Positions 8,180 through 16,964 of a DNA stretch of 64,000 bases are shown here, one piece after another. Within the stretch, counting starts at the first letter, position 1, and each line of letters begins with the position of its first letter. Origin of the DNA: JAJYIW01 sp963781665 (GTDB taxonomy: Bacteria > Chloroflexota > Anaerolineae > Anaerolineales > Anaerolineaceae); NCBI GenBank assembly GCA_963781665.1, contig CAWAGA010000002.1, positions 4,464,001-4,528,000 on the forward strand, in the 5' to 3' direction. The notes beneath the pieces were generated by a model that saw only the letters and a list, made by a program, of their open reading frames with translations, was not told where the DNA came from and did not search any database. The translations under genes and the position numbers were made by a program.

Positions 8180-10631
8180 TCCTCGAAACGGGGTGGAAAA
8201 TGGGACTCATTTTCCCCTAATAAATTCGGTATTTTTCCGGCACCTGGGCCAGGTCGTTCTGGATTGGCTGAAGTCTTTCGGGTTCCCTTATCTGCCAATC
8301 ATCATTGCTCCTGTCATCCTGTTCTCACCGGTATTATTGTCAGGTCAGGCATTATATTGGGGAACGCCTTATTTACAATTTGTCCCATGGCGGTCTTTGG
8401 CATTTAATATTCTGAAAAGCGGGTCGTTACCTTTATGGAACCCCATGGTTGGCATGGGGGCGCCTCTCATGGCTAATTACCAATCAGCCTTGTTCTACCC
8501 TGCTACCTGGTTCTTATTTGCGCTTGAAGCTATTGGGGGAACTGTTCTGATGGCCTGGGGACAGACACTTGTCGTCGTTTTTCACCTGATTTTGGCAGGG
8601 ACAGGAATGGCGCTGTTGTGTAGGAACCTGCACCTTAACAAGTTCAGCCAGACAATTGGCGGGTTAGCTTTTTCTTTGAGCGGCTATCTTGTTGCCAGAG
8701 TGGGTTTCTTGAGTATTAATGCAGCTGTAGCCTGGCTGCCATGGATTATTTTGGCTGCGAACCGGATCGTGGGGCCACAAGGCACCTATGCAACGACCGA
8801 GAAGTCTAATTTAGTCAAAACAACCTTTCCTCTGATTGGTTGTCTGGTTTTGCAATTACTTGCCGGCCATGCTCAAACGACTTATTACACCATCATGTTA
8901 TTAACTGGTTGGATCGTCCTTTGGGGCTTTCGAGCTGGAAAATTAAGAGGCGCCCTGAAAGCAAGTGGCTATCTGGTATTCGCGCTGGCAGTTGCCGTGA
9001 TGATTACGGCAGTCCAAATCGTGCCAACGGCAGAATACCTGCTTCAATCTCAACGCGCCAGTTCGGTCACCTATGATATAGCCACAAATTATTCGTTTTT
9101 CCCCTTGCGATTCCTCACGCTTCTAGCGCCTAATTTGTTTGGTTCCCCTGCTCAAGGTAATTATTTGCTCCCATCTGATAATTATTGGGAAGATGCTGTA
9201 TATATCGGGTTTATCCCCTTGGCGCTAGCCATCGGGGGGTTCTGGCACAGCGTCAGGCTAAGATTTGATGGAAAACGAGATGATTCCGGTTTTCCACCTC
9301 GCATTCTTCGAACCCTGGCCATTTTCCTTCTAGTTGCCATTGTCATTTCCTTTACCATTGCCTTAGGAAAAAATTTACCGGTATTTCCATTTCTTTACCA
9401 ATTTGTTCCAACATTTAATCTGTTTCAAGCGCCAACCCGGATGACGATTATTTCTATATTTGGATTGGCATTATTGGCGGCAATTGGTGCCCATGGGTGG
9501 ACGCGGCCGGAGGGAAGGGCTCGCGCCTGGACCAGAAGGGGAATTGCTATCTCGATTGCGATATTCTTAGGGTTGGGATCCGGCTTGCTGGTCCTAACCG
9601 GAGATATCACCATATTCGTGAAAGCTCTGGCCATCGCCGGCGGGCTTGGATTAATTACCGGTTTCATGAGCATGTACCATCCAACTGGTCGTGGACGGTG
9701 GAATGCGATCTGGTCACTTCTCGTGGTGCTGATCATTGCCTTGGATTTATTATCAGCTGGATGGGGTTTGAACCCTGGAATAACGACTGACCTGTATTCA
9801 AACCAACCTTCAACTGTAGTTCAGACTAAGGGATTAATCCAAGGGGATCGAGTGTACCTCGACCCGAAAAGTGAAGATGCTCTCAAGTTCGATCACTTTT
9901 TTCTATTCGACAATTTCTATAATAATCCTCAGGTGAAGGATCTCCGCGCAGCAATGCTTCCAGACAGCAATATCCTGGTTGGGATTCCTTCGGTCAATAA
10001 CTTTGACCCTTTCGTACCCGGACGTTATGCCCGGTGGATGGATTTCCTGGAATCAGCCGCGGCGGATGTCAGAGCTCGAATGCTGGGGTTAATGAATGTC
10101 GGTATTCTTGAGACATACGATGAGAACGTTCAAGCTGAGATCAGTTTCACCCGGGTTCAGAGCAACCAGGCTACCTGGACAAGCTGTGCGGTATCGGCCC
10201 TAAATGAGCAGGATGCCTGGGAGAAGACGGTTAGCTGGTTGCAAAATACCCGGTCAGATTCTCCTGGGAGCCAGATTGTAATTGAAGGAACTACTGTTGA
10301 TGTATCATCTGGATGTACGGCCAGAGGAAATTTTTCAATTTCTTCATTATCACAGAAGGCTGACCAGATCACAATTAAATTAGCCACCGACGAACAAGGG
10401 TGGTTGATGATTCCAGATACGTGGTATCCGGGATGGAAGGCTTCCATCGATGGGCAGGAAACGCCGGTCTTGCGGGCAGATTACATGTTTATGGCCATTG
10501 CATTGCCTCAAGGTGCGCATACGATTGAGTTTCTCTACCGGCCTCCCAGTTTTTACCTGGGAGCGTTGTTAAGTGGGGTGGGAATATTGCTTGCTGTTTT
10601 GGCATTTATCTTAGAAAAAAGCAAAATGTGA
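8169..10631 (+). CDS. YfhO-family large integral membrane protein, second copy
   Basis: 820 residues, paralogous to the preceding protein: same order of helices, the same MLHLFFAGAGTYLLLRN-type segment (here LVVVFHLILAGTGMALL), and the same C-terminal IPDTWYPGWKASIDG followed by a last helix. The start is a TTG inside the end of the upstream gene; a GTG at 8193 is an alternative. Tandem YfhO genes suggest a heterodimer or two related glycosyl-transfer steps (inference). Confidence 0.8.
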   Translation: MKPNPRNGVENGTHFPLINSVFFRHLGQVVLDWLKSFGFPYLPIIIAPVILFSPVLLSGQALYWGTPYLQFVPWRSLAFNILKSGSLPLWNPMVGMGAPLMANYQSALFYPATWFLFALEAIGGTVLMAWGQTLVVVFHLILAGTGMALLCRNLHLNKFSQTIGGLAFSLSGYLVARVGFLSINAAVAWLPWIILAANRIVGPQGTYATTEKSNLVKTTFPLIGCLVLQLLAGHAQTTYYTIMLLTGWIVLWGFRAGKLRGALKASGYLVFALAVAVMITAVQIVPTAEYLLQSQRASSVTYDIATNYSFFPLRFLTLLAPNLFGSPAQGNYLLPSDNYWEDAVYIGFIPLALAIGGFWHSVRLRFDGKRDDSGFPPRILRTLAIFLLVAIVISFTIALGKNLPVFPFLYQFVPTFNLFQAPTRMTIISIFGLALLAAIGAHGWTRPEGRARAWTRRGIAISIAIFLGLGSGLLVLTGDITIFVKALAIAGGLGLITGFMSMYHPTGRGRWNAIWSLLVVLIIALDLLSAGWGLNPGITTDLYSNQPSTVVQTKGLIQGDRVYLDPKSEDALKFDHFFLFDNFYNNPQVKDLRAAMLPDSNILVGIPSVNNFDPFVPGRYARWMDFLESAAADVRARMLGLMNVGILETYDENVQAEISFTRVQSNQATWTSCAVSALNEQDAWEKTVSWLQNTRSDSPGSQIVIEGTTVDVSSGCTARGNFSISSLSQKADQITIKLATDEQGWLMIPDTWYPGWKASIDGQETPVLRADYMFMAIALPQGAHTIEFLYRPPSFYLGALLSGVGILLAVLAFILEKSKM

Positions 10632-10708
10632 GATAATTACATAAAATCCCTACATGTAAGGTCATAATGGGGAGGATTAAAATAGTTGCATGATTAAGGA
10701 GCTACCGA

Positions 10709-11686
10709 ATGTCTCTGAAGATTTCTGATGTAAAGCCTTTCACAGAACGGGTCATTCTTAACCTGGAAAAGGTCATTGTTGGCAAACACCAGGTCCTTGA
10801 GCAAACTGTTATTGGCCTTTTATGCCAGGGTCATTTGTTAATTGAAGATGTGCCAGGCGTAGGAAAGACCATTTTGGCTAGAAGCCTGGCTTTGTCATTA
10901 GGCTGCACTTTCAAGCGAGTCCAATTCACGCCTGATATGTTACCCAGCGATGTTACCGGAGTCTCGATTTTCAACCAGGTGAGCCGGGAGTTCGAGTTTC
11001 GCCCAGGCCCGGTCATGGCGGAGGTTGTCCTGGCCGACGAAATCAACCGGGCAACACCTAAAACACAGTCGGCATTATTGGAGGCTATGGAAGAACATCA
11101 AATTACCGTAGATGGTATTACTCACCGTTTACCCAATCCATTTATGGTTCTGGCAACCCAAAATCCGATTGAATACGAAGGCACCTTCCCTCTCCCTGAG
11201 GCGCAATTAGACCGTTTCCTGATGAGAATTCGGCTGGGGTATCCTTCATTGGTTGATGAAATCCGCGTATTAGAGCTGCAGCAACTGCACCATCCCATCG
11301 AAGATTTACAACCTGTGGTTGAACTGGAGGAATTAAAAGAAATTCAACAAATCATAAAAACTGTGTACGTTTCTAACGAAATCAAGAAATATGTAGTCGA
11401 ATTAATCCGTCACACACGGGAGCATTCGGATGTTTACCTTGGCTCCAGCCCGCGCGGAAGTTTGGGATTATTCAGGGCCGGACAGGCGCGGGCAGCAATG
11501 GTCGGTCGCGACTACGTACTCCCGGATGATGTTAAAGCACTGGCGTCATTTGTCTTATCTCATCGAATTGTAGTCAGTCCGGCCGCCCGTTTGCGGAACC
11601 TTGGTTCGGAAAAGATCATTCAGGAAATATTAAGCACATTGCCCGTTCCCGGTGGCGACCTTTCGAAGGGAGGAATTGGCAGGTGA
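10709..11686 (+). CDS. MoxR-family AAA+ ATPase
   Basis: 325 residues with all MoxR marks: Walker A in EDVPGVGKTILA, Walker B/arginine region ADEINRATPKTQSALLEAMEE, sensor 1 ATQNPIEYEGTFPLPEAQLDRF, and SSPRGSLGLF near the C terminus. MoxR ATPases act as chaperones for metal insertion or complex assembly, usually with DUF58/VWA partners. AAGGAG precedes the ATG by 8 bases. Its stop overlaps the GTG start of the DUF58 gene (GTGA), the classic MoxR-DUF58 coupling. Confidence 0.93.
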   Translation: MSLKISDVKPFTERVILNLEKVIVGKHQVLEQTVIGLLCQGHLLIEDVPGVGKTILARSLALSLGCTFKRVQFTPDMLPSDVTGVSIFNQVSREFEFRPGPVMAEVVLADEINRATPKTQSALLEAMEEHQITVDGITHRLPNPFMVLATQNPIEYEGTFPLPEAQLDRFLMRIRLGYPSLVDEIRVLELQQLHHPIEDLQPVVELEELKEIQQIIKTVYVSNEIKKYVVELIRHTREHSDVYLGSSPRGSLGLFRAGQARAAMVGRDYVLPDDVKALASFVLSHRIVVSPAARLRNLGSEKIIQEILSTLPVPGGDLSKGGIGR

Positions 11687-13017
11687 TCACTGTCGGGCGA
11701 TCTTTTTGGGTCGTCGCCACTTTGTTTGTACTTTGCATTATTCTGGCAAATATCCCATCTTTAGGGGAATCCCAGTTATATTTTCGTCTGGCATATTTGT
11801 GGGGGGTGCTCATTGCGGTCAGCTGGATCTGGACATTTGTTTCGATAAGAAGAGTCACGATCGCGCGCCAGGCGCGCACGCGTCGCCAGCAAGTTGGCCA
11901 GGTTTTCGAGGAACGTATTGAGATCAATAACAAGATTTTTCTGCCGCGTGTCTGGATTGAAGTCCTCGATGAATCGGATTTGCCAGGCTCAGCTGCGTCG
12001 CGGGTATTGACCTGGGTTGGTGGTGCTCAAACCAGATCGTATCTGGCTTATACATGGTTGAATACCAGGGGGTCGTTTCATTTGGGTCCGACAAGATTGA
12101 TTTCAGGGGACGTTTTCGGGTTATTCAGGGCGGCACGTGTTTTTTCCAACAGTTCAAATTTATTGGTTGTGCCCTACATGGTCGACCTGGTTGGTTTTCC
12201 ATCACCGCATGGCATCCTCCCCGGCGGCAGAGCTATACGGAGGAAAACGGTTGACGTCACCCCTTATGCAGCCGGCGTCCGCGAATATGCCCCTGGAGAT
12301 GCTTTGAACCGCATCCATTGGCCAACTACGGTCAGGCGAGACCGCCTCATGGTTAAGGAATTCGATGAGGATCCTCAAGCTGAAGTATGGATATTCGTTG
12401 ATGCTCAGAAATCGGTACAGGTTACCTTACCGGAAGAAGTCCCTGTGGTAAAAGGGGAATTTGCCTGGCTGCTGATGCGCAAAGTTGAAGTTAAACTTCC
12501 GGCGTCGACGATCGAATACTCCGTCAGCATCGCTGCTTCTGTGGCTAATTACTTTATCAATCATGGGCAAGAAGTTGGATTGGCTAGCGCCGAACTTGTT
12601 TTTACTATTTTGACTGCAGAAAAAGGTGAACGCCAAATGGGCAAAATCCTGGAAACGCTTGCGCTTCTCCAACCCGAAGGAGAATTGCCGTTCTTGGGCT
12701 TGATCACTGCTCAAGAAAACCACTTACCTAAGAGCAGCACGGTTGTCATGATCACACCATCGACAGAAAAAGGGGTGGCATTAGCTGCAAATGAACTTGC
12801 TTTGAGGGGGATGCATCCGGTCGTGATCTTGATAGATCCCGCAAGTTTTGGATTGGAACAAGATGGATCTAAGGAATTAGAAATTTTATTGGAAGAGCAA
12901 GGAATAAATGTTTTTCGAGTATCTAATCGCGATAATATAAAAACGGTCCTGGAAGGTGCCACTAAAGGAAATATCGAGAAATTTGATAATTGGTGGAAGG
13001 ATGGAAATTTAGCGTAA
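11683..13017 (+). CDS. DUF58 domain membrane protein
   Basis: 444 residues starting at a GTG that overlaps the moxR stop. Two N-terminal helices (about 7-23 and 34-50) are followed by a beta-rich region and the DUF58 signature VREYAPGDALNRIHWPTTVRRDRLMVKEFDEDP. DUF58 proteins are thought to be MoxR substrates or partners in the envelope. A transglutaminase-like gene often follows in such clusters; here an insertion sequence follows instead. Confidence 0.9.
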   Translation: MITVGRSFWVVATLFVLCIILANIPSLGESQLYFRLAYLWGVLIAVSWIWTFVSIRRVTIARQARTRRQQVGQVFEERIEINNKIFLPRVWIEVLDESDLPGSAASRVLTWVGGAQTRSYLAYTWLNTRGSFHLGPTRLISGDVFGLFRAARVFSNSSNLLVVPYMVDLVGFPSPHGILPGGRAIRRKTVDVTPYAAGVREYAPGDALNRIHWPTTVRRDRLMVKEFDEDPQAEVWIFVDAQKSVQVTLPEEVPVVKGEFAWLLMRKVEVKLPASTIEYSVSIAASVANYFINHGQEVGLASAELVFTILTAEKGERQMGKILETLALLQPEGELPFLGLITAQENHLPKSSTVVMITPSTEKGVALAANELALRGMHPVVILIDPASFGLEQDGSKELEILLEEQGINVFRVSNRDNIKTVLEGATKGNIEKFDNWWKDGNLA

Positions 13018-13075
13018 ATAAACAAAAGATTATTAGTTTTGACCAACTTTTGGCGATAAAGTATCAATGCGTGAT

Positions 13076-13131
13076 GCCTCAGATTAAAAAGTAACTTTAG
13101 GGGTAACGTTGCCTCAAATAGAAATGTTACC
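13076..13131 (+). repeat. Left terminal repeat of the insertion sequence
   Basis: Outer motif at 13076-13096, spacer, inner motif at 13111-13131. It matches the right end in reverse complement over about 55 bases with small gaps. The transposase stop codon (13127-13129) lies inside the inner motif. Confidence 0.7.
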
Positions 13132-14270
13132 GAATGATTTTCCACAATTGGCCGACTTTCGCGTCGATGCTGGCCCGCAAGGTAACCGGGTTTAGTTGCA
13201 CATATTGAGCCGTGAGTTTGGCTTTGACATCCAAAGCCAGAGAGTTGAGGGCCAGGACGCGGCGATAAGGTGTGGTAGCCCGATCATACGTCCGGACGGT
13301 TTTGCCGTCAATCCGCTCTTTACCAACCAGTTTGAGCACGGGCTGAAAGAAGTTGATATACAGCCGTAGGTCGGTGTAAATGGACCTCAACAAGGCCAAT
13401 TCTTCAGGGGTCTCCAGACGATCATAACCAATGGTGTGGCGAACCACCGACCAGTTCTTTTGTTCGACGTGGGCCTGATCATTTTTCTGGTAGGGTCTCG
13501 AGCGGGTAAAGGTGATCTGCTCTGCCTGGCAATAGCGTAAGAGAGTGTCGTTGATAAACTCACTGCCATTGTCTGAATTCGAGCCCCAACAGAGCAAAGG
13601 GTAGGAGTTGGCGCATGTTTTGGATGGCTTCTGAAACGGCCAACTGGGTCTTGTTGGCTACTGCCTGGCATTCAGTCCAGCCAGTGGCCAAATCAGTGGC
13701 GGTGAGGGTATTGAGATAGCTGCCTTCGGTGGTATTGCCACAATGCGCCACCAAGTCAATTTCCAGAAAACCTGGATGCTCGTCTTCCCATGGAGTGAAT
13801 GTGCGGATCGGGATGGCCTGCTTGAGCAAAGTCCCTGGTTTGGTGGTAGAGAGCCCATGCTGGGGATGGGTAAAACGGGCTTTCTTCAGGCAGCGGTCGA
13901 TGGTCGCCCGGCTCATCCCCAATAACAGCCCCTTGGTTTCCTCGGATAGGCTCAGTTCATGGCAGCGCTCTAAGACCGCAACCATCTCGGGTAGAAAAGG
14001 TTGCAGGCGTTTGGAGCAAATCCGCCCACAGATTTCCCAGATCTGCTCCAAGACCTGTACCACTTCACCCTGATAGATTTTCTGCCGCCCAGGCTTCTTC
14101 AGCCCTTTGGGTTTTGGACGGTGCTTCAACACTCGAATGGCATACTTGCGATGGTAGCCAGTGGTTGCAATCAGTTCGTCCAGGATTTGCTGTTTGCCAG
14201 GTTTGTTGGCTTTCAAATAACGTGGGCGGATGGCTTCGATCATCTCGCGTTTACTGCGTTGACTCATCAT
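13127..14270 (-). CDS. DDE integrase-core transposase, frame broken by one base
   Basis: Read across one indel this is a protein of about 380 residues. It has an N-terminal helix-turn-helix part (TGYHRKYAIRVLKH) and an rve-type catalytic core with the DDE triad in EIDLVAHCG, SDNGSEF and HVEQKNW. The upstream frame ends at 13560 after LLGLEFRQWQ, and the downstream frame restarts with SDNGSEF. Deleting one base of GAATTC at 13575-13580 restores LLGLDSDNGSEF. The start ATG at 14270 has GGGAG just upstream. I do not assign an IS family. Either a dead copy or a sequence error at a GANTC site. Confidence 0.8.
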
Positions 14271-14303
14271 TGTCTCCCTCGGCGGATCCAAATTCCGCAC
14301 TAG

Positions 14304-14358
14304 GGTAACATTTTTTGTGAGCCATCGTTAGCTCTGATAGTTACATTTTATTTGAGGC
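14304..14358 (-). repeat. Right terminal repeat of the insertion sequence
   Basis: Inverted counterpart of the left end: outer motif 14339-14358, inner motif 14304-14322, with a 16-base spacer containing CTAACGATG, similar to GGTAACGTT in the left spacer. Confidence 0.7.
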
Positions 14359-14389
14359 AATTCGCAATGCAAATAGAAAGTTGTGTGCA

Positions 14390-14398
14390 TGGTATAAT
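14390..14398 (+). promoter_or_regulatory. Extended -10 promoter of the mre/min operon
   Basis: TGGTATAAT, a perfect extended -10 element (TGn plus TATAAT at 14393-14398), 67 bases before the mreB start and just outside the insertion sequence. The -35 region (around 14370) shows no good hexamer, as is usual for extended -10 promoters. The operon thus keeps its own promoter despite the insertion upstream. Confidence 0.6.
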
Positions 14399-14465
14399 CT
14401 GCTCTGGAATTTTAATTGTGATTCCCTTGCTTTGCAAACAATAGAATCCTGCGAAGGAGATTATT

Positions 14466-15536
14466 TTGGCAATAAATCCCCTTAACTGGTTATTGGGGCT
14501 ATTTTCCCTCGATATTGGAATAGATTTAGGTACAGCTAATACACTTGTTAATGTGCGCGGAAAAGGGATTGTTATCAATGAGCCTTCGTGGGTGGCTATC
14601 GATAAGAGAACACGCAGACCACTGGCCATCGGCGCACAGGCTAAGGAAATGGTTGGGAGGACACCCGCCAATGTGATTGCTATCCGCCCATTAAGAGATG
14701 GCGTGATCTCTGAATTTGAAATTACCCAGGCGATGCTTGAGTATTTTATCGGTAAGGCTCACCAGCAGAGCATCGTGCCTCTGCCAAGGCCCCGCATTGT
14801 GATAGGGATCCCATCCGGGGCTACAGAAGTTGAACGCCGAGCAGTGTATGATGCTGCCATGTCTGCTGGCGCCCGAGAAACATTATTGATAGAAGAACCG
14901 GCAGCTGCGGCGATTGGCGCAGGTTTACAGGTCGCCGAAGTACGTGGCAATATGATCGTCGACATCGGCGGCGGAACCACTGAGGTGGCGGTCATATCGA
15001 TGGGGGGAATCGTGGTCTCACGCTCGTTGCGTGTAGCCGGCGACGAGATGGATCAGGACAATATTACATACATCCGCAATAAATATAACTTGTTTATTGG
15101 CGAAAGGATGGCAGAGCAGGTTAAAATCAATATCGGCTCGGCTTATCCGTTGAGCGAAGAAAAAACGATGTCTGTACGTGGTCGCAACCTGGTCACTGGT
15201 TTGCCGGAAGCCATTGAGATTTCCTCCGTTGAAATCAGAGAAGCATTGGCCGGGTCGGTGCAGGTTATTATCGACACAATCAAAGACGCTCTGGATGAAG
15301 CTCCTCCTGAAATCGTAGCTGATTTATTGGAGACGGGTATTTGTTTGGCTGGTGGCGGTTCTCAACTGCGAGGATTGGCAGAGCGTTTAGCCGACGAATT
15401 GCACGTGCGTGTCTGGGTAGCTGAAGACCCGATGACCTGCGTTGCCCGTGGTGCGGGAGCCATCCTTGAGGATATCGATACCTTCGGGCGATTATTGGTT
15501 GGAGTTGAAAGGAATTCGTCCACCCGACGGAGTTGA
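14466..15536 (+). CDS. mreB: Rod shape-determining actin homologue MreB
   Basis: 356 residues, MreB-length. Actin-fold motifs are present: phosphate 1 DIGIDLGTANTLV, PSGATEVERRA, phosphate 2 VDIGGGTTEVAVIS, and adenosine motif CLAGGGSQLRGL. It polymerises under the membrane and organises the elongation machinery. The start is a TTG, supported by AAGGAG 6 bases upstream. First gene of the mreB-mreC-mreD-pbp2-minC-minD-minE-rodA block. Confidence 0.96.
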   Translation: MAINPLNWLLGLFSLDIGIDLGTANTLVNVRGKGIVINEPSWVAIDKRTRRPLAIGAQAKEMVGRTPANVIAIRPLRDGVISEFEITQAMLEYFIGKAHQQSIVPLPRPRIVIGIPSGATEVERRAVYDAAMSAGARETLLIEEPAAAAIGAGLQVAEVRGNMIVDIGGGTTEVAVISMGGIVVSRSLRVAGDEMDQDNITYIRNKYNLFIGERMAEQVKINIGSAYPLSEEKTMSVRGRNLVTGLPEAIEISSVEIREALAGSVQVIIDTIKDALDEAPPEIVADLLETGICLAGGGSQLRGLAERLADELHVRVWVAEDPMTCVARGAGAILEDIDTFGRLLVGVERNSSTRRS

Positions 15537-15607
15537 TTAATTGGTCACCCCTATTTGGATATTATTGTTTATACTAAAACAAATTAATTTGATTTTTGCA
15601 CCCTGAC

Positions 15608-16453
15608 ATGAATCTTTTTTCCCCACGTTCGCTAAGAACGGTAGCCATAACGATTGTCGTTGTTGGCTTGATCGCCTTAGCGTTAGGCGGTTATTTAACG
15701 CCTTTATTACGAGTCACTTTTAGCCCAATCATTTCAATTGAGAGCTGGATTTCTACTCGTTTTATGGCTGTGTATGATTTTTTGTCTGTTCCCAGGGATG
15801 TCAACAGCCTGTTGGAACGTAACACCCAACTCGAATCCGAAAATTCCCTCCTTCAAACCCAGATTATCGAATTACAACAAGAGCTTAGCCAGGCACAGTC
15901 GGTCAATGCCCTGGTCGGGTTTGCCCGCCAACACCCTCAAAATCAATACATAGCCGCAAATGTCATTGGTAGAGATCCCAGCCCCTATATGAAATATATC
16001 TTGATCGATGCCGGGACGGATAATGGTTTGAGGCATGGTATGGCAGTCGTCACTGAAAATGGCCTGGTAGGCCGAATCGATGCAACCACAGCAAATGGAT
16101 CTCGAGTGCAGTTAATCACAGATCCGGGTTCCGCGGTTAACGTCCGCTTACAATCATCGCAGACCGAAGCCGTCATGACCGGATCGTTATCCGGTGACTT
16201 AAGCCTGGATATGCTTTCACTAAGTGCCTCCGTTTCGGTGGGCGAGATTGTCTTGACCTCCGGTTTGGGTGGTAATTACCCCCAGAATATCTTCGTCGGT
16301 CAAATCCAATCGGTACAGAAAAGAGAAAACGACCTTTTCCAGACTGCGACGATCCAACCCTTAATCGACTTTACCGATTTGAAAGCAGTCCTGGTGATCA
16401 CCAACTTTAGCCCCGCCGACCTGACCCCCCTCCAGCCGGCAACATCGCCTTGA
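15608..16453 (+). CDS. mreC: Rod shape-determining protein MreC
   Basis: About 281 residues: one N-terminal membrane helix (about 13-35), a coiled coil rich in E/Q/L (about 65-105), then the two beta-barrel domains with VIGRDPSPYMKYILIDAG, GMAVVTENGLVGRI and the closing TSGLGGNYPQNIFVG. MreC is the periplasmic/extracytoplasmic scaffold binding PBP2. A TTG at 15596 is in frame, but the ATG at 15608 gives the usual short N terminus; neither has a clear ribosome site. Confidence 0.94.
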   Translation: MNLFSPRSLRTVAITIVVVGLIALALGGYLTPLLRVTFSPIISIESWISTRFMAVYDFLSVPRDVNSLLERNTQLESENSLLQTQIIELQQELSQAQSVNALVGFARQHPQNQYIAANVIGRDPSPYMKYILIDAGTDNGLRHGMAVVTENGLVGRIDATTANGSRVQLITDPGSAVNVRLQSSQTEAVMTGSLSGDLSLDMLSLSASVSVGEIVLTSGLGGNYPQNIFVGQIQSVQKRENDLFQTATIQPLIDFTDLKAVLVITNFSPADLTPLQPATSP

Positions 16454-16463
16454 GGTCTATTTA

Positions 16464-16964
16464 TTGGCTACTTTAGTCGCCATACCCGTGTTAGTGGCGC
16501 TGGTGATCCTTCAGACAACCATCGCCAGTCGGTTGCCACTATTATTTGGGACTGCCGATCTCGTTATGGTCGCATTAGTTGCCTGGGCACTGCAGGAGAG
16601 AGTGAAGAACGCCTGGATTTGGACCGTGGTTGGAGGGTTTATGGTTAGCTATATTTCTGCTCTCCCAATGTACGTGCCGTTGATTGGTTATTTGATTATT
16701 ACAGCTATCGCTCGCGTTTTGCAAAGACGGGTTTGGCAAACTCCGGTTCTGGTAATGTTTTTAACCACTCTGATTGGAACAATCATCACCCAGGGTCTTT
16801 CAATCTTGGTTCTGAAGGCCAATGAAATCCCTATCGACTTGGGCGAAGCATTACGAATGGTGATGCTTCCCAGTATTTTATTAAATCTGGTATTGGCGAT
16901 TCCGATACGGGCAATAATGGTAGATCTGGCGGAATGGGCTTACCCAGTGGAGATTCAAACATGA
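16464..16964 (+). CDS. mreD: Rod shape-determining membrane protein MreD
   Basis: 166 residues with about five hydrophobic helices, TTG start with TGAGGT 7 bases upstream. Position directly between mreC and pbp2 identifies it, as MreD sequences diverge strongly. The stop overlaps the pbp2 start (ATGA at 16961-16964). Confidence 0.88.
   Translation: MATLVAIPVLVALVILQTTIASRLPLLFGTADLVMVALVAWALQERVKNAWIWTVVGGFMVSYISALPMYVPLIGYLIITAIARVLQRRVWQTPVLVMFLTTLIGTIITQGLSILVLKANEIPIDLGEALRMVMLPSILLNLVLAIPIRAIMVDLAEWAYPVEIQT

Larger units (their letters stand above)
13076..14358. mobile_element. Insertion sequence with doubled terminal repeats, about 1.28 kb
   Basis: One DDE transposase gene is bracketed by inverted ends of about 55 bases. 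Each end carries two copies of a related motif beginning GCCTCA and ending GTAAC/GTTACC: 13076-13096 and 13111-13131 on the left, 14339-14358 and 14304-14322 (inverted) on the right. Boundaries are set at the outermost GCCTC/GAGGC. No direct repeat abuts these ends; a CAATGC pair at 13065-13070 and 14365-14370 could be a target duplication if the true tips lie 5-6 bases further out. The element lies between DUF58 and mreB. Confidence 0.75.

Noticed and set aside
13729..14308. Several open frames antisense to the transposase
   Set aside because: They are shadows of the transposase gene with Arg/Ser/Cys-rich composition and no start signals.
13065..14370. CAATGC direct repeats as proven target duplication
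   Set aside because: They do not abut the matching inverted ends (gaps of 5 and 6 bases), and a 6-base match can arise by chance.
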